From: Malania oleifera | Taxonomy: Eukaryota; Streptophyta; Magnoliopsida; Santalales; Ximeniaceae | Reading direction: 5' to 3' | DNA length: 64,000 nucleotides | Assembly: GCF_029873635.1 (NCBI RefSeq) | Contig: NC_080420.1 | Location: forward strand, 58,218,846 to 58,282,845 | In this document: positions 34,380 to 45,400 of the stretch, piece after piece | How positions within the stretch are numbered: position 1 is the stretch's first letter | How the letters are laid out: every line of letters begins with the position of its first letter | Notes under the pieces: generated by a model | The model's input: the letters and a program-made list of their open reading frames with translations, nothing else | Told to the model about the DNA's origin: nothing | Database searches by the model: none | Translations under genes and position numbers: made by a program

Positions 34380-35361
34380 TAGTGAGTAGGGAAGTAGGTT
34401 GGATTTTGGAGAGGATGATGAATATGCTAAAGCATCAGCTTGGTATTATGTCACATATCATTCTAGTTATTGGGGTTGCTACAATGAGGAAATGAATGGA
34501 GGTTATTTCTTCAGTTTTCCATGGTGCGTCTACGCATCAAGAGGGATATGATGAGTATCCGAAGGGCTCTAAAGTCGTCATCACTAACGTGCCAGTTTGA
34601 TCATCGATTAAGTTTGAATTAAATTACTCTATTGTACTTAAGATGTGTAAATATAAATTAAGCTCTCTGATTTTCAAGAGTGCTTTCTAAGCACGTGAAT
34701 ATCTAGAAATAGCTGAACATATGATGGCCTTAACTTCCCAACGTTTTGTTTGTTGACAGTTGTATATATACTCATATTTATTGATGTAGAAGTGTTATGC
34801 TAATTCGTACTGGAAAATAACAGGTCTATGGTTCCTGCAGAGTCCTGATTTTCCTCATGTATTCATTTGATCTTGTTTTAATGAAAAAATTGTATGGAGT
34901 TGCTACCTTATTTTCCAATGCATCATTCCTTGCACTAGTTGGTTCAAAGTTTACCTAAACCATATAGAATCATCTTCATCGACTTGGTGCCATCTTTGCC
35001 TCTATTGGGGCCAATGCAACTTCAGAAGCACAACATCTCATCTCTTTGCTCTCTCCTGATGGTCTATTGGGATGACCTGCACAAAAGTTATTGGTATTCT
35101 TTTTGGGAACATGAACTTCAGCATGTGTATTTGAATTTAGAGAGTGCAAACACAAATACATCATTGGGATTTTAGCTTTTGAAGTGTACATTTAGCTTTG
35201 AGTAAAGTCAAATTACGATATTGGTTTGAAATGCAAATTCAAACATATACATGACAGAAATTCCCCTTATAGGTCTTCATAACTAAATTTTCTCCCCTCA
35301 AATCTCAGTCTCTTTAGTTGGAGTTCCATTTGATACAACCCCAGGTGCATATTAATGTGAT

Positions 35362-35400
35362 CTTCCTCCTCCTCCTCCTCCTCCTCCTCCTCTCTCTCTC

Positions 35401-35469
<69 letters not shown>

Positions 35470-35610
35470 TGATCATGATCCTATGATTTACAAGCTTATT
35501 TTCTCATTCAGACCAAAGCCATCACATCCTACTCTCTCTGCCCCTCAACTGATCATGATCCTTTATGATTTACAAGCTTCTTTTCTCATTCAGACCAAAG
35601 CCATCACATC

Positions 35611-35680
<70 letters not shown>
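35362..35680 (+). repeat. Compound (CTC)n/(CT)n array with a 78-bp duplication
   Basis: Holds a CTC run, then CT runs at 35391-35466 and 35612-35680. Between them a segment from ACTGATCATGATCC to CCATCACATCCTACT is present twice (about 35467-35535 and 35548-35612), and its first bases recur after the last CT run. Unit A has only a single CT run and single flank, so the array grew after the duplication. The open frame it produces (Ser/Leu repeats) is not a gene. Confidence 0.9.
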
Positions 35681-35681
<1 letters not shown>

Positions 35682-36006
35682 AACTGATCATGATCCTAAG
35701 CTGCTCATCTGACTGCAAGATCTGGTATGTTCTATAGTGTAAGCATCTTTTGCAATGGCTACTACACATTAGTTTTCGTGGCAATTAGGTTGAAAGAATT
35801 TTTGATTTCATATGTCAAGTTGGTACATTTTTGCAAGTTTTTATTACTACATTTGCAAGCTTTAATTGTCTTTAATAAATATTATTTTCATATTGTTTTT
35901 ATCCGGCTATTTCGATCATTGGATGCCAAGTGCTATGTGGTACAGGTTTATTATCTTAATTGAAAGCAACTTTGACATGAAAATTATTCAACTAGACTTG
36001 GTGTCT

Positions 36007-36638
36007 TAGGGTCCGTTTGGTATTACTATTAAAAATTATGAAAACAAAAACTAAAAACCATAAACAGAAACAAAATCTAAAACCAACAACTTATGTAAAG
36101 TTAAAAACAAGCTAAAATTTTAATTAAAAAATTCTTATATTTGCGTTTAGTTCAAATAATATTTTTAAAAATATGATTAAAATAATAAAAATTAAAAAAA
36201 TACTATAGTAATAATAAAAAATATTATAATTATTCTACTTATATATATATATATATATATAGATATTCTAAATTCACTTTCTAATAACAATCTTATTGTA
36301 CAAGAAAAGTGAAAAATAGTAAAAATATTTTGTAATTGACTAATATTATTTTTTTAATTTTTAAAAATTATTGGTATTTTTATTTTAATTTTATTTAAAT
36401 TCATATGATGATTTTATTTTAATTCTAATTAAAACTATGTATAAAATGAATGATTTAATTGAAAAAAAATTATTTCAAGATATTTAAATTTTCTGGTAAT
36501 AGGTTGCCAAAATAATTGAAAACCATAATCGAAATAGAAAACTCTCAATATAAAAAACAAACATTTTAAAAATTTGTTTCTTCGTTATATAAAAATGAAA
36601 ATAGAATTTAAAAAACAACGATGCCAAACATGCCCCTA
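36007..36638. mobile_element. AT-rich element with terminal inverted repeats, copy B
   Basis: The unit B counterpart of 22806-23444. The left end TAGGGTCCGTTTGGTATTA and the complement of the right end TAGGGGCATGTTTGGCAT are nearer to each other than in copy A, which helps to define the true ends. Confidence 0.55.
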
Positions 36639-36690
36639 CTTCATCGAAATTATTGGTTTGATGATGTTCCACAAAAAAGACTAACTTTTG

Positions 36691-37101
36691 AGCATGGATA
36701 AGCATGGTAAGTATTTTTTGTGCAACTTTTTAGTACTAAAATCTAAATCATGTTTTTTTTTTTGGCATGCGTTTCTTTTGTTGTTATTCTTTCTAGAATT
36801 TAAGCACTTAACTTTGAGTCTAAGCCAAATTGTAACTAGCTAGATGTAGCACCAATGTTGTAATCCCAAAGAACAATAATATTGTTGTACCTATAATGTT
36901 ATAGATAATCTAGAATCCAAATGGCTACTTATATAATTCCATTTCTATTTATAGATTTGACAAAATTGAGGCCTTAATTGTTGAATAAATTGAAGAGGAG
37001 TCTTTGTGGGGTTTTGAGGAAGCGTTACTATGATATGAAAAACTTTTGTTACTTAAAATTTGTGCTCATGATTGCTTTGCTGCTATTTTGGATTAAGATA
37101 C
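36691..37101 (+). other. Spacer between unit B and C5
   Basis: AT-rich, no gene, RNA or repeat recognised. Confidence 0.6.
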
Positions 37102-37410
37102 TGATGGGTGGAGGGGACACTCAGACACTGGTTGTGAGTGAAACTCAATGAGTATTTGCACAATAAACACTATAAATTTATTTCAAAAACTGAATTACAG
37201 AGGAATCAAAATTGCTCTTGCTCACTAGCTATTCACCCTCTCAACACCACATACTACATTGCACACACACACTTCTATTTATAGCAGATACTAAACCAAA
37301 ATAATCAACAAATGCAGCTGGTAGGTGAGGTTGGTGATCAACAGAAGTGGCTGGTCGGCAGCCATCATCAACCATTGCTGCCACCGTCCACCGTCAAGTT
37401 TATTCTTTCA
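37102..37410 (-). repeat. C5 3' LTR
   Basis: Plus strand starts TGATGGGTGGAGGGG and ends TATTCTTTCA; it pairs with 40948-41257. The adjoining purine tract on the minus strand is AAAGGGGGATTTTGA. Confidence 0.9.
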
Positions 37411-37646
37411 AAATCCCCCTTTAAACTTGACTCTCCTAACTTTGTCATTCCGAGCATTGTATAAAGTCTTGCAAAAATATCATGCCGGAGTGGCTTTGTG
37501 AAAATATCAGCAATCTGACCATACGTTCTGCACGATATCAATTATACTTCTTTCTTCCTGACATGCACCCTGATAAAATGATACCGAATATCAATATGTT
37601 TGCTTCTTTCATGATAAATTGGATTTTTCGCAAGTACAATCGTTGA

Positions 37647-38337
37647 TCAGTTGTCAATGTAGACTTCTGTGGGGTTATCTTGAATAAATCCCAGATACCT
37701 CAGTACATTCATAATCCATATACCATGACAAACAGCTGAGCTGGCAGCGACATACTCAGCTTCACATGATGACAACGTTACTATGGGTTGCTTATTTGAA
37801 GACCATGTAAACGTTGTATCTCCCATGAAAAATGTGAATCCTATCGTGCATTTTTCTTTCATCAAGATCTCTTCCCCAATCGCTATCTGAATAGCCGATA
37901 AGTTTGCAATCACCTATTGATGAATAGAACATACCATCGGTGATGGTACCCTTAACATATTGGAGTATCCTTTTTGCCGCATTCAGGTGAGACTAATCAG
38001 GAGTCTCCATGTACCTACTGACAAGCCCAACTCCATAGAGTATGTCTGGTCTGGTGCACATCAAATACCTCAAGATTCCAACCATACTCTTAAAATATGT
38101 GGGGTCAACATCTCCTTCCTCATTCTTTCTCAATTCCAATCCTGTTTCAACTGGAGTTGTCACAGGGTTGCATTTGTCCATCCCAAACTTCTTCAGTACT
38201 TCTTTTTCATAGTGGCTTTGGGAGATGAAGATTCCCTTCTTGCTTTGCATGACTTCTATGCTAAGGAAATGAGTCATCTGACCAATATCCATTATTTCGA
38301 ATTCTTTGACCATGCTCCTCTTGAAAGTGACAAACAT
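37647..38337 (-). pseudogene. C5 RNase H and reverse transcriptase end
   Basis: RNase H (37647-37913) shows TFTWSSNKQPIVTLSSCEAEYVAAS. The end of reverse transcriptase (37993-38337) shows FEIMDIGQMTHFLSIEV and the copia block ILRYLMCTRPDILYGVGLVSRYM. They are separated by a frameshift near 37915-37993. Confidence 0.9.
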
Positions 38338-38368
38338 ATCTGGATTGTTGCCGGTGAAGATCAGATCA

Positions 38369-39157
38369 TCAACATATGGGCAAGCTATTCAGTATGCTTC
38401 TGTCTGTCTCCATCTTCATGTATAGCACATGCTCATAGGGACACTTCTCAAATCCATTCTTTTGGAAGTAATCATTTATCCTCATGTTCCACGCACGAGG
38501 TGCTTGCTTCAAGCCATAAAGTGATTTCTTCAACTTGTACACTCTATTTTCTTTGCCCATCTTCACATATCCAGGTAGTTGATCGATATAGATCTCTACT
38601 TCTAGAAAGCCGTTCAGAAATGCTGATTTCACATCTAATTGGTAAATCTTCCATCCATTTAGTACTGATAGTGAAATTAGTAATCTTATGGTATCAAGCC
38701 TAGCAACCGGAGCAAAGATTTCTCCATAATCAATCCCTTCCTTTTGCTTGTAGCATTTGGCGAAAAGTCTTGCTTTATTTCTCTGAACTTCGCCTTGAAT
38801 ATTCTTCCTGGTCTTATAAACCCATTTCACACCAATAGTTTTACGGCCCTTTGGGAGATTTGTCAACTCCCAAGTCTTGTTCTTTTCGATGGATTGAATC
38901 TCCTCATCCATTGCTTTTCTCCATTTGTCTTCTTCGTTAGCTTCCTCAAAGCAAATCGGGTCAATAATTAGCAATAGACAGTATAGAGTAATATACTCTT
39001 TTATAAGTTCTATAGTTTCATACAGATCAGCTAGATTATGGGCTTCTCTAGGCCTTACGTCTAAGATTTCACACTCAATTGGTATTGGAGATTCATTCCT
39101 CTGTGGTGAACCATGTGGAGGTGTCTGCAGCTCGGGAACTTGTGACTTGATAGCCAC
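38369..39157 (-). pseudogene. C5 reverse transcriptase
   Basis: A 262-codon open stretch with AMDEEIQSIEKNKTWEL, GVKWVYKTRKN, GIDYGEIFAPVARLDTIR, YQLDVKSAFLNGFLEVEIY and KKSLYGLKQAPRAWNMR. It ends shortly before the expected YVDD box. The box, at about 38341-38375, reads LPICxDDLIF and is split by a stop or frame change. Confidence 0.92.
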
Positions 39158-39329
39158 TTCTCTTTTCTATGTGGGTTCTTTTCCTTCAAGCGTCAATTCC
39201 ACATCTTTGGAAGATTTAGCCTATTCTTGGGTCGATCTGTGCGCCATTAACAACAATGACTCTCCATCTGCATGTTCCGTTTTGGCAAGGTTGGCCTCCT
39301 CGCTAACCTTTTCTTGTTATCGCCTCCAA

Positions 39330-40267
39330 CACTCATTGCTATACTATCCATACTTATGACAGTTGTAGCATTGAATGTTTCTTTTGTTTACATTCGAACG
39401 GTTATTGTATCCCCCTCTTCTTCCTTGTCCTCTGCCTTATGGAACATAGTTTTGTTGATTGAGTCTTCCTTTAGTGGGACCTCTTCCACCTCTACCACTT
39501 TCTTTGGATTCAAAGTTTCTAGAATTTCTACCACGAGATCCTCGATCTCGTCCTATTCCTTATTGTGACGTCCCCCCTTTGTCGTATCTATCTGTAGTGA
39601 AGGGTAACTTCATTTGGAGGGCTTGCTCCAGCGCTTTATCATCACTCCTTCTGTTGACTTTTTGCTCATGGGCTTGGAGTGAGCCCACAAGTTCTTCTAC
39701 ATACATGGTTTCCAAATCTTTTGTTTCTTCCATGGTCACAGCTATATAATCAAATTTTGGATCTAGAGATCACAAAATTTTCTCACAAATTCTCTTGTCA
39801 TTTAGAGTCTCTCCATTTCTTCTCAACTGATTTGGTACTACCATAACTTGTGTATAGTAGTCAACAATAGATTTAGTAGATTTCATTTTTAGAGATTCGA
39901 AATCACCTCGCAATGTTTGAAGACGAATCTTTTTTACTTTGTCTGCACCTTTGTGTGTTCATTGGAGAGAGTCCCAAACTTCTTTGAATGTCTTGGCGGA
40001 GGTGATGATTTCAAACGTGGCCTCATCAAGGCCTTGGTAGATTATGGATTTCGCCTTGCAATCCTTCTTTCGATCGGCCCGCAAGGCCGTTCTTTGAGCA
40101 TCGGACATAGCTGCTTTGGCTTCTTTTGATAGACTTTCTCTGTACCCATCTTCAACGATGTCCATGACATCCTGAGCACCTAGAAGGGCTCTCATTTTAA
40201 TAAATCAGTTGTCATAATTCTCCTGGGTCAACTTTGGAATGACCGCTTGGGTAGCACCGTTTGCCAT
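39330..40267 (-). pseudogene. C5 gag
   Basis: Starts at the ATG at 40265-40267 (MANGATQAVIPKLTQENY); an in-frame stop where W is expected follows near 40206. The body (MRALLGAQDVMDIVEDGY to FKEVWDSLQ) spans 39959-40195. Decayed gag continues to the zinc knuckle near 39340-39382, which reads CYNCHKYG, a stop in place of His, then YSNEC. Confidence 0.87.
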
Positions 40268-40934
40268 TGAATGTAATATATAAAAATAGAGAGATAGGGG
40301 TTGATTTTAGAAATATGATGCCACCAATGTGTTCATAAGGTCGAAAAACTATAGGAACCAGTTTTAGGTTGCAAAGAACCTGTCAAAAAATCACTGAACC
40401 AGCTATAGGAAGTTCTGGTGGTTTAAATTGGGCCGATTTAACTTAACAGTCGTTTAATGGTGTCAGCACTTACCGCTAGGGCCACATGGCAGCTTCTGTG
40501 CATGTCGCGTGTCAAGGGATGGATGCGGGTCGGAAGGTGAGTCGGGTCTTGGGTATGGAGCCGGGTTGCGGGTTGCGAGTCACTGAGTCAGGTCTAAGAT
40601 TGGGTGGCTGCGTCGGATCGGGTGGTTAGGTCGGATTTCACCAACCGTACGAGGAAGACGTGTGCGGGGCGCGTGGAGCGCATGTTACTAGTGGCCGGAG
40701 TCTTCGTTGGGGCGTACGGCACGTGGGAAAGGCACTGAAAATGCTGGAGGCGCATGTGAGTGCGTGTGGCATCTCCTGGAATCCGTTTGGGACATGGTTT
40801 TTACCGTTAGAATCATCTCAATGGGAATTTCACAATGGTAGGCTCAATTTTGAATTTTAAGCAACTTCAAATCTGGGAGAAAATTGAATTTTTTTCTGTT
40901 TGTCTTTCTTTGGCGGATTTTGGCATACCTGGAC

Positions 40935-40946
40935 GCTCTGATACCA
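40935..40946 (-). other. C5 primer-binding site (initiator tRNA-Met)
   Basis: Minus strand TGGTATCAGAGC, one base inside the 5' LTR; an exact match. Confidence 0.93.
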
Positions 40947-40947
40947 C

Positions 40948-41257
40948 TGATAGGTGGAGGGGACACTCAATCACTGGTTGTGACTGAAACTTAGTGAGTA
41001 TTTGCACAATAAACCCTATCAATTTATTTCAAAAACTGAATTACAGAGGAATCAAAATCACTCTCGCTCACTGGCTATTCACCCTCTCAACACCACATAC
41101 CACATTGCATGTACACACTTCTATTTATAGCAGATACTAAACCAAAATAATTAACAAACGCAGCTGGTAGGTGAGGCTGGTGATCAACAGAAGCGGCTGG
41201 TCAGCAGCCATCGTCAACCATTGCTGCCACCGTCCACCATCAAGTTTACTCTTTCCA
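40948..41257 (-). repeat. C5 5' LTR
   Basis: Plus strand starts TGATAGGTGGAGGGG and ends TACTCTTTCCA. Near-identical to 37102-37410. Confidence 0.9.
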
Positions 41258-42498
41258 CATATATAACCTGGTAAATGGAAGTTAGTACTCTCTCTCCATA
41301 AACACAACATTACATTGGCAGAATTGCAATACAATAATCAATTAATGAACTCAAGTGACCATTTTTGCAGGTCAATTTTTTTCTTTTTGAAAATAAAGAT
41401 TCATCAGCAAAGATAAAAAAAAAAGTCCATCATCCTACCAAAAAGGTAAGATTAAAATGGTTTTTATAACAAAATAAAGATTCATCAGCAAATGAAAGGG
41501 GAGTATCTAACGAAATTTCTAGGGGCTCAAGAGGCAACATAATGAGTTCTTTGTTGAAAAATAGGATAAAACAACATTTTAGGGTTTTTGTTGCCACACA
41601 AAACCGTTCTTCATTCCCAGAAGAAGAGTACAATGTTCTGCCATTGAAAAGAAATGACAGAACATTGTCAAGTAGTCAAGTATTCATGTTTCACGGAGGT
41701 GTTAAGATTTAAAGTTTTTTTTTTAATAATTTGTTTGCTCATTTATCAGTTTTTTAAAAAAAAGTATATTAATGAAATATGAACTTTCTTTTGCATCATT
41801 TTTTTTATTCCTTCCCTTAAACAACATAAAGTTTAATTTGATTTATTAAATCTTCTTGACTCCTTCCTTGGATTTTATTGTTTAGAGAAAGTATGCAGAT
41901 GAAATATAACTTTTTATTGATAAGATGTAATTTTTTTTAATATATTTTTCTTGTTGTTTATGCATCAGCATATTGATTTTAAAAATTTGTATCGAATCTT
42001 ACATTTTTCGTTCTCATTCGTGAAATTGAAAATTTATGATTCACTCTCAAACTATAATTATGGTGGATATGGGAAGGGTCCTCATGCCAACACTTTATAC
42101 CAATTATGTTATGAAGTCTCTGACACTACGATGTACTACCAAGCATAACTAGCACTTGATGCCATTTTGTAAGAGCAAAATGCTCATTTCAATTGACATA
42201 TAGGAATAATCGATTTTTATTACCAGTTCCACTGGGTAAAAAACGAGCAATTGTCTTATGCATACATTGCAAAAATTATGATCAATATTTTCAAAATAGC
42301 ATTAGCACTACAACATAAAAGAAATGCAAGTATCAAGATCTTCAATGTTCTAAGTATTCCTTCAACCAATAGAATCCTCACTGACAAGCTTTATATATAG
42401 TCCCATTTGCTGTGGTTGAATCTCTCCAAGTACTATAGTGCCATTGTCTTTAGTGAATACAATACACACACACACACACACATACACACAAACACACA

Positions 42499-42533
<35 letters not shown>

Positions 42534-43517
42534 ATTTAAAAATATAAATTCTGGCATGCTAATAAGTTTAGTACTAGAATTTCATGGCATACTCAAACAT
42601 TAAACTAAGAGTATCCTAGGTAGGTTTTAGCTATCAATTCGATTAAATTTCTAGGAATACGAATCAAAACTATATGACATGTATATGTTGATATGCTTTA
42701 TTTGTATAACAATGAACTTATTCAATAAAAGGAAGCAAAGCACCATAGAGAACAACACACTAGGGGACAGATCAAACAATGACGTTAATGTCATGTTTGG
42801 TTTGGTTTGTGGAATGAAATGAGATAGAAAAGAATAGAATGAAAATTTGAATAGAAAACATGATAATATCAAGTAATAAATTTGATTTCATTTATCCAAA
42901 CTTCATTCCATTCATATATACCAAATGTTCAGTTAGTGCAGCTATATTGGTTATATTCTACACATGTAGTACACATTAGATCCTTTAAAATTAATCAAAG
43001 AGTTTGCCATGAACTTGTAGGAATCACTACGACAGTAGGAGAGAATTCTAGTAACTCTTGGAAAATCTCCAATGGAGTTTTAAATGAATACAACTATAAG
43101 TAGAAAATCATTTAACATAGTAATAGCGAGGGGTTCATGATCAATTACAATATTGTCTACATTATGCTATTCAATTTTTACTAAAAACTAATTTATATCA
43201 CTAAAATGTGAGAGCTCTAGAATGTGGATGGAATGTAGGATGTTTTTTTATTTTTAAAAAATAATAATAATTGAAAAGGTCTCACCACACACAAGGGAGG
43301 TCACTCATCTCCTATTCTATTTTCCTCGATATTCAAATTTGAGACAAATAATGCTTAATCTTTTATCATATTTAGCTTAAGAATTTGATTTTGAGATCAT
43401 TTATAGCAAATGGTTGTAGAAATTGTTAGTAAACTTTCAAGCATTAACTCCATTGATTCAATTGCAATATAAATAGTCTCAAAACCTAAAATAGCTTGAG
43501 CGATTCCAATACAAAAC
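41258..43517 (+). other. AT-rich intergenic stretch, no gene seen
   Basis: No coding sequence is supported on either strand. It holds a 10-bp perfect hairpin (41632-41669), a CA microsatellite (42462-42529), and a foldback near 42788-42930 whose ends (TTTGGTTTGGTTTGTGGAAT and, in complement, ATTTGGTATATATGAATGG) may mark a small MITE. Confidence 0.6.
42462..42529 (+). repeat. (CA)n microsatellite
   Basis: About 68 bp of CA repeats with a few T or A interruptions. Confidence 0.95.
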
Positions 43518-43936
43518 TGTTGTGAAATTACACCCTAAGATTATGCATGCATACCCAATAAATACAAAAATTAGAGAAAATCAAAAGGGAGAAAAATAAC
43601 ACAAATTTATGTGGTTCGGAAATGTGCCTACGTCCATGGAGTCTTTGCGTAATTTTCATTATCAAATGAAAAACTACCTTAGGGTTTCAACCCTCGGCTA
43701 CAATGTGTATATATAACTCTATTCGAAAAATCCCAAAATATCCTCATATGATGTACAATCAGATTGCACCCTGACACAAACAAACCATACTATACCGCAG
43801 AGGGTTGAAGCCGCACCCCCCCTCCCTCAGCACCCCCAATGCACCCCACTTAACAGGGAGGTCTCGTGCATAGAGGGCTCAGGAGCCATAATAGTTTTCA
43901 AGAGCATATCTTATGAATATAAGCCACAAATCAACA
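43518..43936 (-). repeat. C6 3' LTR
   Basis: Plus strand starts TGTTGTGAAATTAC and ends CAAATCAACA. On the minus strand it is preceded by the purine tract GGAAAGGTGGGGAC. It carries the shared hairpin motif at 43611-43637. Confidence 0.75.
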
Positions 43937-44269
43937 GTCCCCACCTTTCCAAATATTCACCCCATTGAATAGTTTAGACACCTTTACCACCACTTGAAGC
44001 TGTAGAAAATTGATTCAACAACTAGTAATGTAGAGTAAGTTCAAGGATTGCAAGAACATTTCCTTGGTAATAATCTGCATCAACATGTTAACTGCATTTT
44101 CTTACGTAGCCACCATAAACAACTGAATCTCATTAGTACCAATAAACTCTTGCATCTTATGATATATGGTTGTAATGTGCTTTGTTCTGGCATGATAAAC
44201 TTAGTTCATTACTAAGTAAATAGCACTCTAACTATCACATCAAAAATGAATAGTTTGTTGCTCTATGCC

Positions 44270-45400
44270 AAGTTCAATTATCAACCTTTCAACAATATAG
44301 CCTCTTTTGTTGCCTCTATCTATCACTACCATGCACACTGCCTCAGTGATAGATAATACAAAAACTAACTATAACATGGATTTCCAACAAATAGGTCCAC
44401 CTACCATAGTGAATACATATCCTGTGGTGGACCTTCTATCATCTAAATCTCATGCATAATTTGCAATCCTTGCATTAAAACTAAATCTTGTCACATACCA
44501 AATTCAATGCCAAAATCTACAGTGCCATTCAAGTACCTAAGGATCCAATTCAAAGCATTCCAATGTTCCTGGCCTATATTTTCCATAAAATTACTTACCA
44601 TATTAACTACATTTGCAAGATTTGGATGAGTACAAACCATGGCATACATCAAGCAACCGATTGCATTGGCATATGGTACCCTTGACATCTCCTCCGCATC
44701 CTCCTCTAATTGTGGAAATGTTGTTTAAGGTAGCTTAAAATGATTTACCAATATGGTAGACACTTGCTTTGCATTGCTCATGTTAAATCTCTCCAACATC
44801 TTCTCTATATAAGCTTTTTGAGAGACCTAAAGCTTCTGATCTTTCCTATTTTTCTATATTTCCATCCCAAGTATCTTATTTGTAGCACCAAGATCCTTCA
44901 TCTCAAATTACTTACTTTATAAGGACTTTAATCATTTATATTATGGATATTCTTAGCAACAATCAACATATCTTCAACATATAATAGTAGAAAGGTAAAT
45001 GAATCATCAAATACTTCTAAAGTAAACACAACAATCATACTCACAGCTCGTATATGCGATACTCATCATGAATGAATAAAAGTGCTTGTACGACTACCTT
45101 GGGTTTGATTGAAGATATACAATGATTTACTCAATCTACAAAAATAATTCTCCTTTCTATGTTCTATGAAACTTTCTGACTGTTTCATATAAATTTGCTA
45201 TTCTAAATCACCATGAAGAAATGTTGTTTTATCATCTAGCTACTCTAACTCCAAATAAAATTGAGATACCATGGCCAATAAAGCCTGAATAGAGGTTTGT
45301 TGAATAACAGGAGAAAATAGCTGATCATAGTCTATCCCTTCCCTTTGAGATTACAATTTTGCAACTAGTTTGACCTTGCATATGAATGGATTAACGAGAT
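44270..45400 (-). pseudogene. C6 RNase H and reverse transcriptase remnants
   Basis: The clearest open piece is 44491-44688, RVPYANAIGCLMYAMVCTHP to LRYLNGTVDFGIE, the end of copia reverse transcriptase. Reverse transcriptase core remnants run from 44940 to 45390, including a readable VxDM box near 44960-44990 and GIDYDQLFSPV near 45310-45350. Stops are numerous. Confidence 0.82.

Larger units (their letters stand above)
29748..34619 (+). pseudogene. RDR1 exon 4 copy, split by copia C4
   Basis: The left part (29748-30321) follows a kept acceptor (TATAG) and reads EVEEYFSDYIVND to NYDFKL for about 145 codons before a frameshift (LKYNRLL in place of LGNLMDYYG). C4 lies at 30322-34379. The right part (34385-34619) has the AWYYVTYHSSYWGCYNEE motif, a short deletion after CVY and a frame change near the end. 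With exons 1-3 absent, this cannot make an active polymerase. A transcript across it could form part of a natural antisense or siRNA source, but nothing here shows that. Confidence 0.92.
29028..36690 (+). repeat. Unit B of the RDR1 segmental duplication, split by C4
   Basis: Starts in RDR1 intron 3 sequence (TTAGTGACTTTTTAAAGTC) and runs through exon 4, the 3' flank, a CT-rich array and the TIR element to about 36690, in the same order as unit A. Removing C4 leaves about 3.6 kb. It includes neither exon 3 nor the catalytic DLDGD. Confidence 0.9.
37102..41257 (-). mobile_element. C5: internally deleted Ty1/copia element
   Basis: A 4.16-kb minus-strand element with LTRs of about 310 bp (37102-37410 and 40948-41257), an exact primer site, gag, a zinc knuckle remnant, reverse transcriptase and RNase H. 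Protease and integrase are missing between about 39160 and 39330. The flanks (GATAC on the left, CATAT on the right) do not match, so one end may be altered. The short LTR and gag type differ from C1-C4 and suggest another lineage. Confidence 0.92.

Noticed and set aside
35318..35737. 139-codon open frame rich in Leu and Ser
   Set aside because: It is a translation of the CT microsatellite; the matching region in unit A has no such frame.
37097..41262. Target duplication around C5
   Set aside because: GATAC and CATAT do not match convincingly.
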